From positions 310,001 to 374,000 of the forward strand of contig NZ_UFSM01000001.1 in the NCBI RefSeq assembly GCF_900445235.1: 64,000 nucleotides of DNA. The letters run 5' to 3'. This document shows positions 19,001-30,700 of the stretch, piece by piece. The notes below the pieces were generated by a model. That model saw only the letters and a list, made by a program, of their open reading frames with translations, was not told the DNA's origin and made no database searches. Position numbers and translations under genes: made by a program. This DNA comes from Aminobacter aminovorans. GTDB lineage: Bacteria; Pseudomonadota; Alphaproteobacteria; Rhizobiales; Rhizobiaceae. Every line of letters starts with the position of its first letter. The first letter of the stretch is position 1.

Positions 19001-19183
19001 CATCTCGGCGGGCGCGGCGCTTGGCTGCGTCACCGAGACGGTGACGATCGGGAAAGACAGGCTCGGATTGGCGTTGACCGGGAGGCGCATGAAGGCGGCG
19101 ATGCCGGCCAGCGTCGCCACGACGAACAACACGATGGTGGGTACCGGCTTGCGGATCGCCCAGGCGGAGATGTTGCTGATCAT
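16100..19183 (-). CDS. RND efflux transporter, inner-membrane permease (AcrB/MexB-like HAE1 type)
   Basis: Proton-driven multidrug or metabolite pump of 1027 residues. The start at 19183 gives the canonical N terminus with ISAWAIRKPVPTIVL; the longer open frame upstream is out of register with the adaptor gene. The transmembrane-4 region GILVDDAIVEIENIERH carries the two adjacent aspartates of the proton relay, and there are two large periplasmic loops in the usual duplicated layout. It overlaps the upstream adaptor gene by four bases (ATGA), so the two are coupled. No outer-membrane channel gene is nearby; a TolC-like protein must come from elsewhere. The substrate is unknown. Confidence 0.93.
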   Translation of the reverse strand: MISNISAWAIRKPVPTIVLFVVATLAGIAAFMRLPVNANPSLSFPIVTVSVTQPSAAPAEMESQITRRVEGSISGLAGVKNIRSTIKDGVSTTTVEFKIGVDPDRATNDVRESVGQIRSDLPQSIQEPVVSRVDVEGGAILYFTMQAPQMSALDASWFVEDMVSRELLAVPGVQKVERFGGVNREITVSLDPDRLLALGVTADQVNTALRSINVNVPGGRGEVGDREQSIRTLGSVTSFDQLLSLSVSLPGKRWVQLNDIATITDGPTEARGFARYNGDAVVGFSVYRAKGYSDTAVADAVTKRLGEITARTSDVAFVEVISNVEYTLESYNAAVTALLEGAGLTVLVVFLFLRNWRATLIAAVAMPLSILPTFAVMDLLGYTLNGVSLLALTLVIGILVDDAIVEIENIERHVDMGRRPYLASIEAADAIGLAVVATTLTIVAVFAPVSFIGGAVGQYFRQFGITVAVAVMISLVVARLLTPLMAAYLLQPKPAGHHAAEPSRLSRRYLALLGWTLDHRKTTFALVGAFFIGSVLLLSQLSTGFVPGTDSNVSEASITLPPGTRLDETARVSDHIVAQLLKRQEVASVLAITGDVNRVSLIIRLKPRDERQVSRKEFELSVLPILASVPDIQFSFASDSGGKELSVFLAGNNPEELNKAARQLENEMRKLPQLVNVLSNQPPAAPELLVRPRMDEAARLGVSVVSLGTVARIATLGETDANSAQFNLGDRLVPIRVLLDKSARGDLETLRNLRVGTDSGAVVPLTSVADIDFGAEEGKVERLDRKRMVAVEANLNGVTIGDAMAAVEALPLLKNLPPSVAHVKYGASEEMGEMFRGFALALVAGILMVMAVLVLLFRNFLQPLTILVALPLSLGGAALALLLYGAALDLSSTIGILMLMGIVCKNSILLVDYAIDCRAQGMERRDALMQAGMTRARPIIMTTIAMVAGMVPAAAGIGADASFRAPMAVAVIGGLITSTLLSLVVVPVMFTSMDDLNAWFARRLKRLTSVTEADRAEGELIAERAQG

Positions 19184-20346
19184 GGCCTGACGCTTCCAGT
19201 CTTGGCGCCGGTGTCGGTGGTGGCGACCACGTCGCCGTCGCGCAGCGAGGCACCAGCCTTGGCGACGACGATGTCGCCTTCCTTGAGGCCGGCGCGGATT
19301 TCCAGCCTGCCATTGTTGCGCATGCCTGTCTGGACCGGCCGCAGGTCGACCTTGCCATCCTCGACGACGAAGACCGATGTCTTGTCCTTGCCGCCGTAGA
19401 TCAGCGCCGAATCCGCGATGACAATCGCCTGGCGCTTGGCTACCACGACCGCGGCGCGAGCAAAGGCGCCGGAAAAAAGGGGGGTGGCCGTCTTGAAGGC
19501 GATGCGTGCCACGCCGAGACGGGTTTCGCGATCGATCTTCGGCGAGATCAGCCGGACCGTTCCAGGGATCTTGCCGTCCACGCCCGGCAAGGTAACCGAG
19601 GCAGCCTGGCCGACGGCCAGTTGCGGCAACTCGCGTTCCGGGATCTCCGCCGCCAGTTCGACGTCGCCGTCGCGGATCAGCCTGATCAGCGGGTCCGATC
19701 CGGTCAGCGCGCCGGCATTGGCGTGGCGTTCCGACACGACGCCGGCGACCGGCGCCACGATAACGTTGCGCTCGACCAGCCGGCGGGATTCGGTGAGCTG
19801 GGCCTCGGCCTGGTCGACCTCGGCCTGCGCCAAGGCAACACCCTCGCGCTCGACAGCCTCGGTCGAGGCACGGTCGGCATAGCCCTGTGCCGACAGCGCG
19901 CCCGAATGCTTCAGCGTCGTCGCGCGCTGCAGTGCCGCCAGCGCCTGTGACGCCTTGGCCTGCTGCTGGGCAAGTGCTGCCTTGGCCCGCGCCAGCCGGC
20001 CTTCGCTCTCGTGCAGCTGGTTTTCGCGCATCGCCGTGTCCAGCCGGACCAGGATCTGGCCGGCCTCGACCCGATCGCCGACCTCGACCTCGACGCTTGC
20101 TATGCGCTGTTCCTGGAACGGCGCGCCGACGGCAACCTCCTCGCGGGCAGCAAGCACGCCGGTGAACGACAGCGTCCATTCGGTCATGTCGCTGGCCACG
20201 ACGAAGGTCGACACCAGCCGCCTGGCGGTTTCGCCCTGCACCGCGGCATTGGCGGCGGTGTCGGCCGCCGCGGGCAGGACCGTGCTTGCCAGCAGCGCCG
20301 CGACCGCCGCCGCGATCCGCGCCCGGCGGTGAAGATAGTGCGTCAT
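19180..20346 (-). CDS. RND efflux periplasmic adaptor (membrane fusion protein)
   Basis: Adaptor of 388 residues linking the RND pump to an outer-membrane channel. The start at 20346 gives a signal peptide (MTHYLHRRARIAAAV to LPAAADT). The order is signal, lipoyl half-motif with GDRVEAGQILVRLD, a coiled-coil hairpin rich in Ala, Gln and Glu (about residues 100-170), the second lipoyl half with IVAPVAGVVSERH, then the beta-barrel and membrane-proximal domains. It is the first gene of the two-gene operon with the pump. The 12-bp palindrome at 20425 sits about 80 bases upstream. Confidence 0.92.
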   Translation of the reverse strand: MTHYLHRRARIAAAVAALLASTVLPAAADTAANAAVQGETARRLVSTFVVASDMTEWTLSFTGVLAAREEVAVGAPFQEQRIASVEVEVGDRVEAGQILVRLDTAMRENQLHESEGRLARAKAALAQQQAKASQALAALQRATTLKHSGALSAQGYADRASTEAVEREGVALAQAEVDQAEAQLTESRRLVERNVIVAPVAGVVSERHANAGALTGSDPLIRLIRDGDVELAAEIPERELPQLAVGQAASVTLPGVDGKIPGTVRLISPKIDRETRLGVARIAFKTATPLFSGAFARAAVVVAKRQAIVIADSALIYGGKDKTSVFVVEDGKVDLRPVQTGMRNNGRLEIRAGLKEGDIVVAKAGASLRDGDVVATTDTGAKTGSVRP

Positions 20347-20668
20347 TGGTACAAACTTTCCACAGTCAGATGTCTCCGAAGACCGGCGTCCGCCGGCATC
20401 CTCCAAGCCAGCGTACCATTATTCGATTGATCAATCTAATATTTGGGCCAGACCCGTTTTCATGATCAGCCAAATGACAGAGCACCATTGCAGCAATCTG
20501 TCGTGACGCATGCAGCCGGCAGTTTTTGCATCGGCAGCTTGAATTTCCCTTGTTAAGGCTCATCGGAAGGTGATTTGCCGAGTTAGATTTGCTCAGGCGC
20601 ATGCCATGCCCATCACTTCATCGACAGCATGCCAGACTACTTCGACGGGGCTGGACAGATAAGGGTCG
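20347..20668. other. Divergent space between RND operon and winged-helix gene
   Basis: About 320 bases, with an AT-rich core around 20420-20450 that should hold the RND promoter. The palindrome at 20425 is its clearest element. No small gene is supported. Confidence 0.5.
20425..20436. promoter_or_regulatory. GATTGATCAATC palindrome upstream of the RND operon
   Basis: A perfect 12-bp palindrome 79 bases before the adaptor start, inside an AT-rich stretch. TetR/AcrR-type repressors of RND operons bind palindromes of this general kind, but no TetR gene is adjacent. The nearest regulator-like gene is the divergent winged-helix protein at 20669. Confidence 0.45.
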
Positions 20669-21574
20669 ATGCGCGGATATAGCAAACAGTTCGAGGGCCG
20701 ATTCTTGCCGATGACTGCGGACGAAATCGCCAGCCACGCCGCGCTGCAGGAGTTCATCCGGCGGCAGTCGCAGGCATTGCTGATGGCCTACGAGGCCAAT
20801 CCCCGTCAGTCCTCCGTCTTCGCCACTCAGCAGCGCTGGCTGATGGGCCATATCGGCTTCGCCCTGTACTTCCGGCGGGAAGCCGGCGAGTCAGGGCTGC
20901 TGACCTCGCGCTTCCTCGACATGACCCAGGCCCATGCGGTGGCGAGCCGCAACACAGCCGACGCCTTCATCAAGGAGCTGCTCAACTACGGCTACATCGA
21001 GTATTGCCCCGAGACCGACGATCGACGCGCACGGCCGGTGCGTCCCTCGCAATCGACGATAGATGCGATACACGGCTGGGTCATGGTGCATCTGGCGACG
21101 CTCGACGGCCTCGACGGCGGCCAGCGCCTAGCCACCTATCTGGCGACATCGGACGGCCTGGCCCGTATCGAGCCGCTGATCTGCGACGGGCTGTTGTCCT
21201 CGCATGCCATCCGCGAGCCGGCCAACACCTTCTCGCTGTTCACATGGCTCAACAATGGCGGCATCATCATGGAGCGGCTGATCGCCGGGCTGGAAGAAGC
21301 CACCACCGATGCCGAGCAGCTGTCGACAAGCATCACCTCGATCGCCGAAATGGGCCTGTGGCTGCAATTGTCGCGGTCGCATCTCGCCCGCAAGTTGCGC
21401 GAGGCCGAGAGCCTTGGCAGCATCGGCTGGCGCGGCAAGCGCGGCAGTTCGGTGATGTGGGTATCCAGGGGTTTCCTCGGCGAAATTGCCGCCGCACAGG
21501 CCGCGAAGCTCGCCGTCATCGACGCGGCATACGAGGCCTCCCTCGCCCCGAAATCGGCTAAACACCTGCAATAA
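20669..21574 (+). CDS. Winged-helix (MarR-like) protein with unknown C-terminal domain
   Basis: A 301-residue soluble protein. Residues around 50-125 read like a MarR-type winged helix: a helix pair, AHAVASRNTADAFIKELL as the likely recognition region, and the wing ETDDRRARPVRPS. The second half (FSLFTWLNNGGIIMERL, then a further LARKLREAE helix) resembles a second helix-turn-helix rather than an enzyme. I do not recognise a named family. The start at 20669 follows AAGGG closely; 20711 is an alternative. It is divergent from the RND operon and 219 bases upstream of the giant autotransporter on the same strand, so it may regulate either (inference). Confidence 0.7.
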   Translation: MRGYSKQFEGRFLPMTADEIASHAALQEFIRRQSQALLMAYEANPRQSSVFATQQRWLMGHIGFALYFRREAGESGLLTSRFLDMTQAHAVASRNTADAFIKELLNYGYIEYCPETDDRRARPVRPSQSTIDAIHGWVMVHLATLDGLDGGQRLATYLATSDGLARIEPLICDGLLSSHAIREPANTFSLFTWLNNGGIIMERLIAGLEEATTDAEQLSTSITSIAEMGLWLQLSRSHLARKLREAESLGSIGWRGKRGSSVMWVSRGFLGEIAAAQAAKLAVIDAAYEASLAPKSAKHLQ

Positions 21575-21793
21575 CGGCCGAAATTCCCCCCAATAATAGT
21601 CAGTCTCTAACAATTGACCCCCTTTTTCGGCGGGCATAGGGTCCCGTTCATCCGGCGCTTGGGGTTTTTGGGCGGGCGCCGGAGCTGAACTTAGCAGCCG
21701 ATGTGAACTGCGCCGACAACACCTGTCGCGGCGCCGGCGGAGCCTTGCGCGCCGCCGGCTGCCGGTTTGCGTCCGCGATCCGGGGAATATCAC

Positions 21794-24700
21794 GTGAGCA
21801 GCATTCGCAGCCGAAATGAAGCAGCACGGCATGACCATGTAACCGGAGATCACTGCGCGCCGTCCCGCTATGGCATCTACCGCGCCGCGCTTTTGACCTG
21901 CACAGCACTTGTTGCTCCGCTGGTGATGCCAGCCGCCGTCGGCCCGGCTGCCGCACAGACCACGGGTGCAGACGGCGGCAATGGCGGCAACGGTTCCGGC
22001 ACCCGAGCCGGAGGTACCGGCATGGGTGCAGTGCTAGCGTCGGGCGGCGGCGGCGGCGCTGGCGGCCAGTCGGGCAACGGACAGCCTTCCGGCACCAACG
22101 GCGGCAACGGCGGGACCAACGGCTTCGGCGGCGGCGGCGGCGGTGCTGCCGACAGCGGTGCTGGCGGTGGCGCCGGCTATAACGGCGCTGGCGGCGGCGG
22201 TGGTGGTGGCGGCGGCGGCGCGGGGCTGGTGATCAACTCGGGCAACGTTACCGTCAGCCAGAGCTCGACTGGCGGCAAAGGCGGCAAGGGTGGTTACGGC
22301 GGCGTCCAGATTGGCGGCACCTCGATCGCCGGCGGCGGCGGGGGCGGGGGCGGGGGCAGCGGCATTGTAATCGGCGGCACCAGCGGTTCGACAACCGTAA
22401 CAGTTGGCGCGGGCGTGTTCGTGCGTGGTGGCCTGGGTGGTGAGGGGGAAGCCGGCAACTCCAATGGCGGTCCAGGTGGAACACTGTACCCACGCGATCA
22501 TGGCGGCGGCGGCAGTGGTGGCCATGGCATCTCGGTCACCGACCCGAATGGCGCAACGATCATCGTCAATGGCGATGTCTCTGGCGTCGAAGGCGCCGCA
22601 GGCGGCGGCTGGAATGGCAACAGGGCGGCGAGCGGCGCCAGCGGTGTCGGTATTCGCGGCCAGAACCTTAACATCACCATCGGCACCGCGGGCGCGATCA
22701 GGCGCACGCTCAGCGGGCAGGACGCAATCTACATCACCGGCGGCACCAACAGCATCAACAGCCTGGGTTCCGCCCCCAACCAGGGCACGGTGCAGGGTGC
22801 GATCCATCTCGACGCCGGCGTAACTACGATCTCGGGCACCTATTCCTACGGCACCAGGCCGACCTGGGTCCTGATCGACGGCGGCGCCGAGATGAAGGTG
22901 CAAGGGGCCAGTTCCGCCAACAACGCCAGGTCCATCTACGACCTGAAGAACTATGGCCTCGTCACCGTCGACACCGGCAGGTCGCTCAGCCTGGACATGG
23001 GCACGAACTTCGCGACGATGAACATCGCCTCGGGTGCAACGCTCGAAACGACAAATGGCGGCGTCCTCAACAACGGCACCATCAATGTCGCCGACACCGG
23101 CACCGTCAACGCTGCCGGCGGATGGACGAACGAAACCGGCGCGACACTGAACTTCAACGGCCGCGGCACGCTGTCGGGCGGCTGGGGCCAGTTCGTCAAT
23201 CGCGGCACCGTCAACGTGAAGGCCGGCGACGTCACCGCCAGCAACGTCACCTTCAGCAACAATGGCACGCTGTCGCTGACGGGGGGCAACCTGACCGGCA
23301 TCGGCGAACTGACCAACGGCGCGGGCGGCACCATCGACATCAGCGGGGGGCGCACGCTTTCGCTCGCCACCCTGACCTCGACCGGCGGCAACGCCGCCGG
23401 CGCCGGCACCATCGAGGCGTCGACCGCCTTCAACTTCAACGCCGGGTCCTACGCGACGAAACTCACCGGCACGGCAGTGCTCAACAAGATCGGCGCCGGC
23501 ACGGTCACCCTGACCGGCACCAACACCTACACCGGCGGCACCAACATCTCGGGCGGCACGCTGTCGGTGGCTTCAGACGCCAGCCTCGGCAACGGCGCGC
23601 TGAGCTTCAGCGGCGGCACGCTGAACGCCACCGCGTCCTTCGCCACCGGCCGCGACGCGACCCTTGGCGCCAGCGGCGCCGGGCTTTCGGCGGATGCCGG
23701 TATGACGCTGACCTATAACGGCCTGCTCAGCGGCGCTGGCGCGCTGAGCACATCAGGCGACGGCACGGTGGTGCTCGGCGCCGCCAACACCTATGCCGGC
23801 GGCACCGCGGTCAACGCCGGCACGCTCAGGCTCGCCACCGGCGGCAGCCTGCTGTTCGGCAAGGATCTTTCCGTCGCCTGGGGCGCCACATTCGACCTCA
23901 ACGGCAAGGCCCAGACCATCGGCAGGCTGACCGGCACCGGCGCGGTTGCGCTCGGCGCGGGTGCCCTGACCGTCGGCCTGGGCGATGTCTCCTCGACCTT
24001 CGCCGGCGCTACTTCGGGCTCCGGCTCGCTGGCCAAGGTGGGCAGCGGCCTGCTCACGCTCACAGGAGCCAATACCCACAGCGGCGGCACCACGGTGAGC
24101 GGTGGACAATTGCAGATCGGCGATGGCGGCGCATCAGGCTCGCTCGCCGGCAATGTCGAGCTGGCCAGCAGCACCACGCTGTCGTTCAACCGCGCCGGCA
24201 CGCTGACCTTCGGTGGCGTCATTTCCGGCGGCGGCACGGTGACCATGCTGGGCGGCGGAACCACGATCCTTGCCGCCGACAACACGTATTCCAACGGCAC
24301 CGAGATCTACTCAGGCACGCTCCAGCTCGGCAATGGTGGGACCACCGGCTCCGTTCTTGGCGCGATCAGCAACTACAATGGCACGCTCGCCGTCAACCGC
24401 TCCGACACCTATACACTTGCCAACAGCATCTCCGGCAATGGCGGATTCAGCCAGAACGGCACCGGCAAGACGATCCTGACCGGCACCAATTCCTTCCTCG
24501 GCGGCATCGCCGTGAATGCCGGCACCTTGAATGTCGGCAACGCAAGTGCACTCGGCAGCGGTTCGAGCGCCATCGATGTCGCGGCCAACGCAACGCTTGA
24601 GATCGACGGTGAAATGTCGATCAACACACGCGCGCTGAGGCTCAATGGTATCGGCGCAAACGGAAAGGGTGCCCTCCACACGGTCTCCGGCGAAAGCAGT

Positions 24701-27700
24701 GCCATGACCCGGGCTAGCCTGAGCGGCACCGCGCTGGTCCTGACGGAAGCGGACACCGGCATCGTGTTCTTCGGCGGCGTGGACGGCAACGGCCACCGGC
24801 TGACCGTCAACGGCAGCGGCCGAACCGGCATCTGGGGCCTGAGCGGTGCCGGCACCGAGCTTGTGAAAACCGGCTCCGGCAGGCTCCTCATGCGCGGGCC
24901 CAGCACTCATACCGGCGGCACTTACATCGATGGCGGCACCCTTGAGGTCGACGGAAGCGGAGGGCTCGGCACCGGCACCGTCACCTTCGGCGGCGCGGCA
25001 ACCCTGCACGGCGCCAACGCCTGGCTCGAGAATGCTTTCGATCTCGATGCCGCCGCCACGCTCGACACCGACACCTACATGCTGCTCAACGGCGCGATCA
25101 GCGGCTCGGGCAGCCTTGTCAAGACGGGGTCGGGCGAGCTGACCCTCAATGGCGTCAACAGCTACTCCGGCGGAACGACCATCGCAGCTGGCAAGCTTAT
25201 CCTCGGCAACGGCGACCCTGCCACGCTCGGCAGCGGCGCGGTCGTCAACAACGCGATGCTGGTACTCAACCGCGACGGCGACTTCACCCTCGGTAACAGC
25301 TTCTCCGGCACAGGCACCATGGAGAAGTACGGCTACGGCACGTTGACCCTGAGCGGCCCCAACACAATGTCCGGCACCACGTCGCTTTTCGGCGGCACTT
25401 TGCAGATCGGCGATGGCACTTCGGGCGGCGGCATCGGCAGCAACTCGGTCGTCGCCCTGAACGACAGCACACTTGCGTTCAACAGGTCGAACCAGGTGAC
25501 CTTCAATGGCATCCTGTCCGGCACGGGTGGTCTCGCGCAGAAGGGCAGCGGCACCACTGTGCTATCGGGCGAGAACAGCTATACCGGCACCACCAGCGTC
25601 ATCGGCGGCACGCTGCAGGTCGGCGATGGCGCTACGTCAGGCAAGCTAGGTTCGGGCAACGTCCAGAACGCCGGCACCCTTTCCTTCAACCGCTCTGATA
25701 TCGTCACCGTCGCCAACGCCATCTCGGGCACCGGCACGTTCGAGCAGGTCGGGTCCGGCACCACCATTCTCACAGGCACCAGCAGCTACACCGGCGCGAC
25801 CAGGGTTTCCGCCGGCAAGCTGGTCGTCAACGGCTCGATTGCGTCGTCCTCCAGCGTCACGGTCGATGCCGGCGCGACCATCGGCGGCAGCGGCACCATT
25901 GCCGACACCACGATCTACGGCACGCTCTCGGCCGGCAATAGCCCGGGCACGCTGACCGTCGATGGCGACCTTACCCTCGATGGTGGCTCCACCAGCGTCT
26001 TCGAGCTCGGCAAACCTGGCGTTGTCGGTGGCCTGACCAACGACCTCGTCGTCGTCAATGGCAACCTGACGCTCAGCGGCACGCTGGAGACCCCCGACGC
26101 AGTGACCGGCTACTACCGCCTGTTCAACTTCTCGGGCATGGTCACCGGATCGTTCCACACGCTTCCCACCGACGCCTTCATCAGCACGGCGGTCGCCAAC
26201 CAGGTCAACCTGCTCATCCGCAACAACAACCAGCTGCTGCAGTTCTGGGACGGCTCGGATACTTCAGGCAACGGCACGGTCGACGGCGGCACCGGCACCT
26301 GGAACGCGTCGAACGGCAACTGGACCGGGGCGCCAGGAGAAGCCACCATCAACGCAGGCTGGCGCGGCGAGGTCGGCGTGTTCGCCGGCACGGCCGGCAC
26401 GGTCAACGCCTATGGCACGCTGGCCTTCCAGGGCCTGCAGTTCTCGACCGACGGTTACCATCTCGTCGGCGGCATCCTCGCCCTGTCGGGCAATCCCCAC
26501 GGCAACGAAAAAGCGAGCTTCATCAACACCGACAACGGCGTGACGGCAACCATCGGATCCGTCATCGCCGACGGCGACATGACCGAGCTCGACAAGTTCG
26601 GCCTCGGCACGCTGATCCTGACCGGCGAAAACACCTACACCGGCAAGACCACCATCTCGTCGGGCACCCTGCAGCTTGGTGATGGCGGCACGTCGGGCTC
26701 CGTTGCCGGCGACATCGTCAACAACAGCGTGCTTGCCTTCAACCGCTCCGACGACGCCCTCGTCATCGGCGGCTACATCGGCGGCACCGGGCGCGTCGAG
26801 CAGAACGGCGACGGCACCACCACGCTGACCTCCGCCAACTATTACACCGGCGGCACGACGATCAACGCCGGCACCTTGCAGATTGGAAATGGCGGCTCGA
26901 TCAAGGGCGACGTGCTCAACAACAGCAGACTGGTCTTCAACAATACCGAGGCCAATGGCGAGTTTGCCGGCGACATCACCGGGAGCGGCGCGGTGACCCT
27001 CACTGGCAACAGCATCGTCCTGATGAGCGGCGACATCAGCCACTCCGGCGGCACGACGATCGACAGCGGCAGCGTCCTGCAGATCGGCAAATCCGAGACA
27101 AGCGGCACGCTGTCCGGCAATGTCAGCAATTCCGGCACGCTCGCTTTCGACCGGTCGGACGACAGTTCCTTCGACGGCGACATCTCAGGCTCAGGCGACT
27201 TCAAGAAGTACGGCGAAGGCAAGCTTACGCTGTCGGGCGACAGCGGCGGTTTCGACGGCATCGTCTACTCGCTTGCCGGAACGTTGCGGCTCGAAAACAG
27301 CCTCGCCGCCGGCACCGGCTACATCATGATGTTCGGCGGCGCCCTCGACTACGGCGCCGACGTCGAGCTTGCCAACATCATGACCCTGCAGCAGGACAAC
27401 ACCGTGCTGTCGGTCGCGTCCGGCACCGCCACGCAGTCGGGCGTCATCCTGTCGGGCGGCGGCGTGCCACGCGCCGTGGAAAAGACCGGCGACGGCACGC
27501 TCGTCGTCAAGGCCATGCAGCACGGTGGCCCGACCACAGTCAGCGAAGGCACGCTCAAGGCGGGCAATGCGAATGCATTTGACATGACTGGCGCGGTGAC
27601 CGTCAAGGCCGACGCCACGCTCGACCTCGACGGCTACGACCAGCAGATCGGCTCGCTGGCAGGCGCTGGTTCGGTCACGCTCGGCGTGGCCAGGCCGCTC

Positions 27701-30700
27701 TGGGGCTCGCCGCAAGAAGTCACGCTGACGACGGGCGGCAACGACGCCTCGACCATTTTCTCCGGCTCGATTTCCGGCGCCGGCAACCTGTCCAAGGTCG
27801 GCAGCGGCATCTTCACTCTGAGCGGCGCCAACAGCTACACCGGTAAGACCTGGCTCGATGGCGGTAGCCTCAAGGCGGGGGCTGTCAACAGCTTCTCCTC
27901 GGCCAGCGCAGTTGAAGTCGCCACCGGCACGGAACTCGATCTCGACGGCTTCGACCAGGTCATCGGATCTCTCGCCGGTGCGGGCACGGTTTCCCTCGGT
28001 GCCGGTACCCTGACCACAGGCGGCAACAACGATTGGACCGACTTCTCCGGCGTCATCAACGGCTCCGGCGGCCTGACCAAGCAGGGTTCTGGCACCTTCA
28101 CACTGTCAGGTTCCAACACATACACCGGCGCAACCAAGATCGACGCCGGCACGCTGAAGGCTGGGGCTGCAAACACGATCGCATCGGCCAGCGCCGTCAG
28201 CGTCGCCTCAGGCGCCACCTTCGACCTCGACGGCCACAGCCAGACCATCGCCTCGCTGGCCGGCGCCGGCGACGTCAAGCTTGGTGCCGGCACGCTGACA
28301 TCGGGCAACGGCGACGACACCGAATATCAGGGCGTCATGTCGGGCACTGGCGGCTTTACCAAGCAGGGCAACGGCAAGCAGACCATGTCAGGCGAGAGCA
28401 TCTACACCGGTGCGACCTCGGTCAAGGCGGGCGAGCTCCAGGTCAACGGCAAGCTCGGCAACACCGCCATCACCGTGGACAGCGGCGCGACGCTGTCCGG
28501 CTCGGGCACTGTATCGGGCAGCGTCGAAGTCTCCGACGGCGGCCATATCGCCCCCGGCGCCGGCAAGGGCACGCTGACGGTCGGCTCGCTCAGCCTGTCC
28601 AGCGGCGCCAATCTCGACTTCGAACTCGGCGCCCAGAGCGACCGTATCGACGTCAACGGCAACCTCATCCTCGACGGCAAGCTCAATGTCAGCGGCGGCA
28701 ACGATTTCGGCGCCGGCGTCTATCGCTTGATCAACTATGGCGGCTCGCTGACCGACAATGGCATGGTCATCGGCACCGTTCCCGGTGCCTTCCAGGCCAG
28801 CGACCTCACCATCCAGACGCAGATTGCCCAGCAGATCAACCTGATCAACACCGGTGGTACGGCGCTCGCCTTCTGGGATGGCGGCGCCAGTGGCAATCTC
28901 AACAACGGCACCGTCGACGGCGGCGACGGCACATGGAGCGCCGCAAGCGGCAACTGGACCCGACAGGACGGCGCCTTCAACGCGCCGATGACGCCGCAAC
29001 CGGGCTACGCCATCTTCCAGGGCACCGCCGGCACTGTGACTGTCGACGCCAATCAGGGCGCCATTGCAGTCACCGGCATGCAGTTCGCCACCAGCGGCTA
29101 CGTCATCAAGGGCGACGCGATCGGCCTTCATGATGCCGCAACCACCATCCGCGTCGGCGACGGAACCGTGTCGAGCGCCGGCACCGTTGCATCGATCGAA
29201 TCCGAGCTCACCGGTTCCGGCGGGCTGGTCAAGGACGACTACGGCACGCTGGTCCTCAGCGGCGCCAACAGCTACACCGGCGGCACCACGATCAAAGGCG
29301 GCACGCTGTCGATCTCCTCCGACGGCAATCTCGGCGCAGCTTCGGGCGGCCTCACCTTCGTCGGCGGCATCCTGACCAATACCGCCGCCATGACCACCGA
29401 TCGCGACATCGAGCTGCGCCTTGCCGGCGGCACCTTCGACGTCAAGGCCGACCTCACCGCATCTGGCACGATCTCCGGCCAGGGCAAGCTGACCAAGACC
29501 GGCTCGGAAACGCTGACGTTGACCGGCACCATCAGCGCCGGCACGCTGCAGATAGGCAGCGGCGGCACGGCTGGCTCGATCGTCGGCAACGTCGAGAACA
29601 ATGCCGTGCTTGCCTTCAACCGCTCCGACCTGCTGACCTTCGCCGGCGCGATCTCCGGCAGCGGAGCGGTCAAGCAGATCGGATTGGGCAAGACGGTCCT
29701 GACGGGCACCAACAGCTACACCGGCGGCACGACCATCTCCGCCGGCACGCTCTCCGGCTCGGCCACCAGCTTCGGCAGCGGCGCGATCCTCAACAACGCC
29801 GCCTTCATCATCGACCAGGCCACCGACACCAGCTTCGCCAATGCCATCAACGGCACCGGCAGCTTCACCAAGTCGGGCAACGGCGCGCTCACCCTGACCG
29901 GTACCAGCCTGCTCTCGGGTGACACGACCGTCAGCACCGGCAAGCTCTCGGTGAACGGCTCGCTCGCCAAGTCGGCGGTGACGGTCGCCTCGGGAGCGAC
30001 CCTTGGCGGCACCGGCATTGTCGGCAAGCTGACCGCGCAGTCCGGCTCGATCGTCAACACCGGCAGCTCGATCGGTACGCTCAGCGTCACTGGTGACGCC
30101 AGCTTCGCCGCCGGCTCGACCTTCCAGGTCGACGTCGACACGACCAAATCGGACAGACTCTCGGTCGCCGGCAAGGCGACGCTCTCGGGCGGTACTGTCC
30201 AAGTGCTCGCCGGCAGCGGCAACTACGCGCCGTCGACGCAGTACACCATCCTGACCGCGGCAACCGGTGTGCTCGGCCAGTTCACTTCCGTCACCAGCAA
30301 CCTCGCCTTCCTGACCCCCACGCTGACCTACACCAGCAACGCCGTCGGCCTGTCGCTCGACCGCAACGACATCAAGTTCACCGACATCGCCGCGACCCGC
30401 AACCAGTTCGCCGCCGGCGGGGCGGCCGACAAGCTGGGCAACAAGCACGCGATCTACAAGGCGATCGTCAATCTCGACAAGGACGCGGCGCGCAAGGCCT
30501 TCGACACGCTGTCGGGCGAGGTTCACGCCTCCATCGGCGGCATGCTCGTCCAGGACAGCCGCTTCCTCGCCAGTGCCGCCAACGACCGTATCCGCGCTGC
30601 CTTCGGCGACATCGGCACTGCAGCCCTGCCCGTCATGGCTTATGGCCCTGACGGCCCAGAGATCGCCGAGGCGACGACCGAGCGTATGGCATTCTGGGGC

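Noticed and set aside
16074..19358. Minus-strand open frame of 1094 codons overlapping the RND pump
   Set aside because: It is a shifted-frame shadow of the RND gene, with Arg/Gly-rich composition and no domain. The pump frame has all family motifs.
28033..29133. Plus-strand Arg-rich frame inside the autotransporter gene
   Set aside because: Shifted-frame translation of Gly/Thr/Ser repeats; no start signal and no independent motif.
23491..29960. Repeat array considered as a CRISPR or noncoding satellite
   Set aside because: Units are in frame, degenerate at codon third positions and encode beta-strand repeats; there are no uniform spacers.
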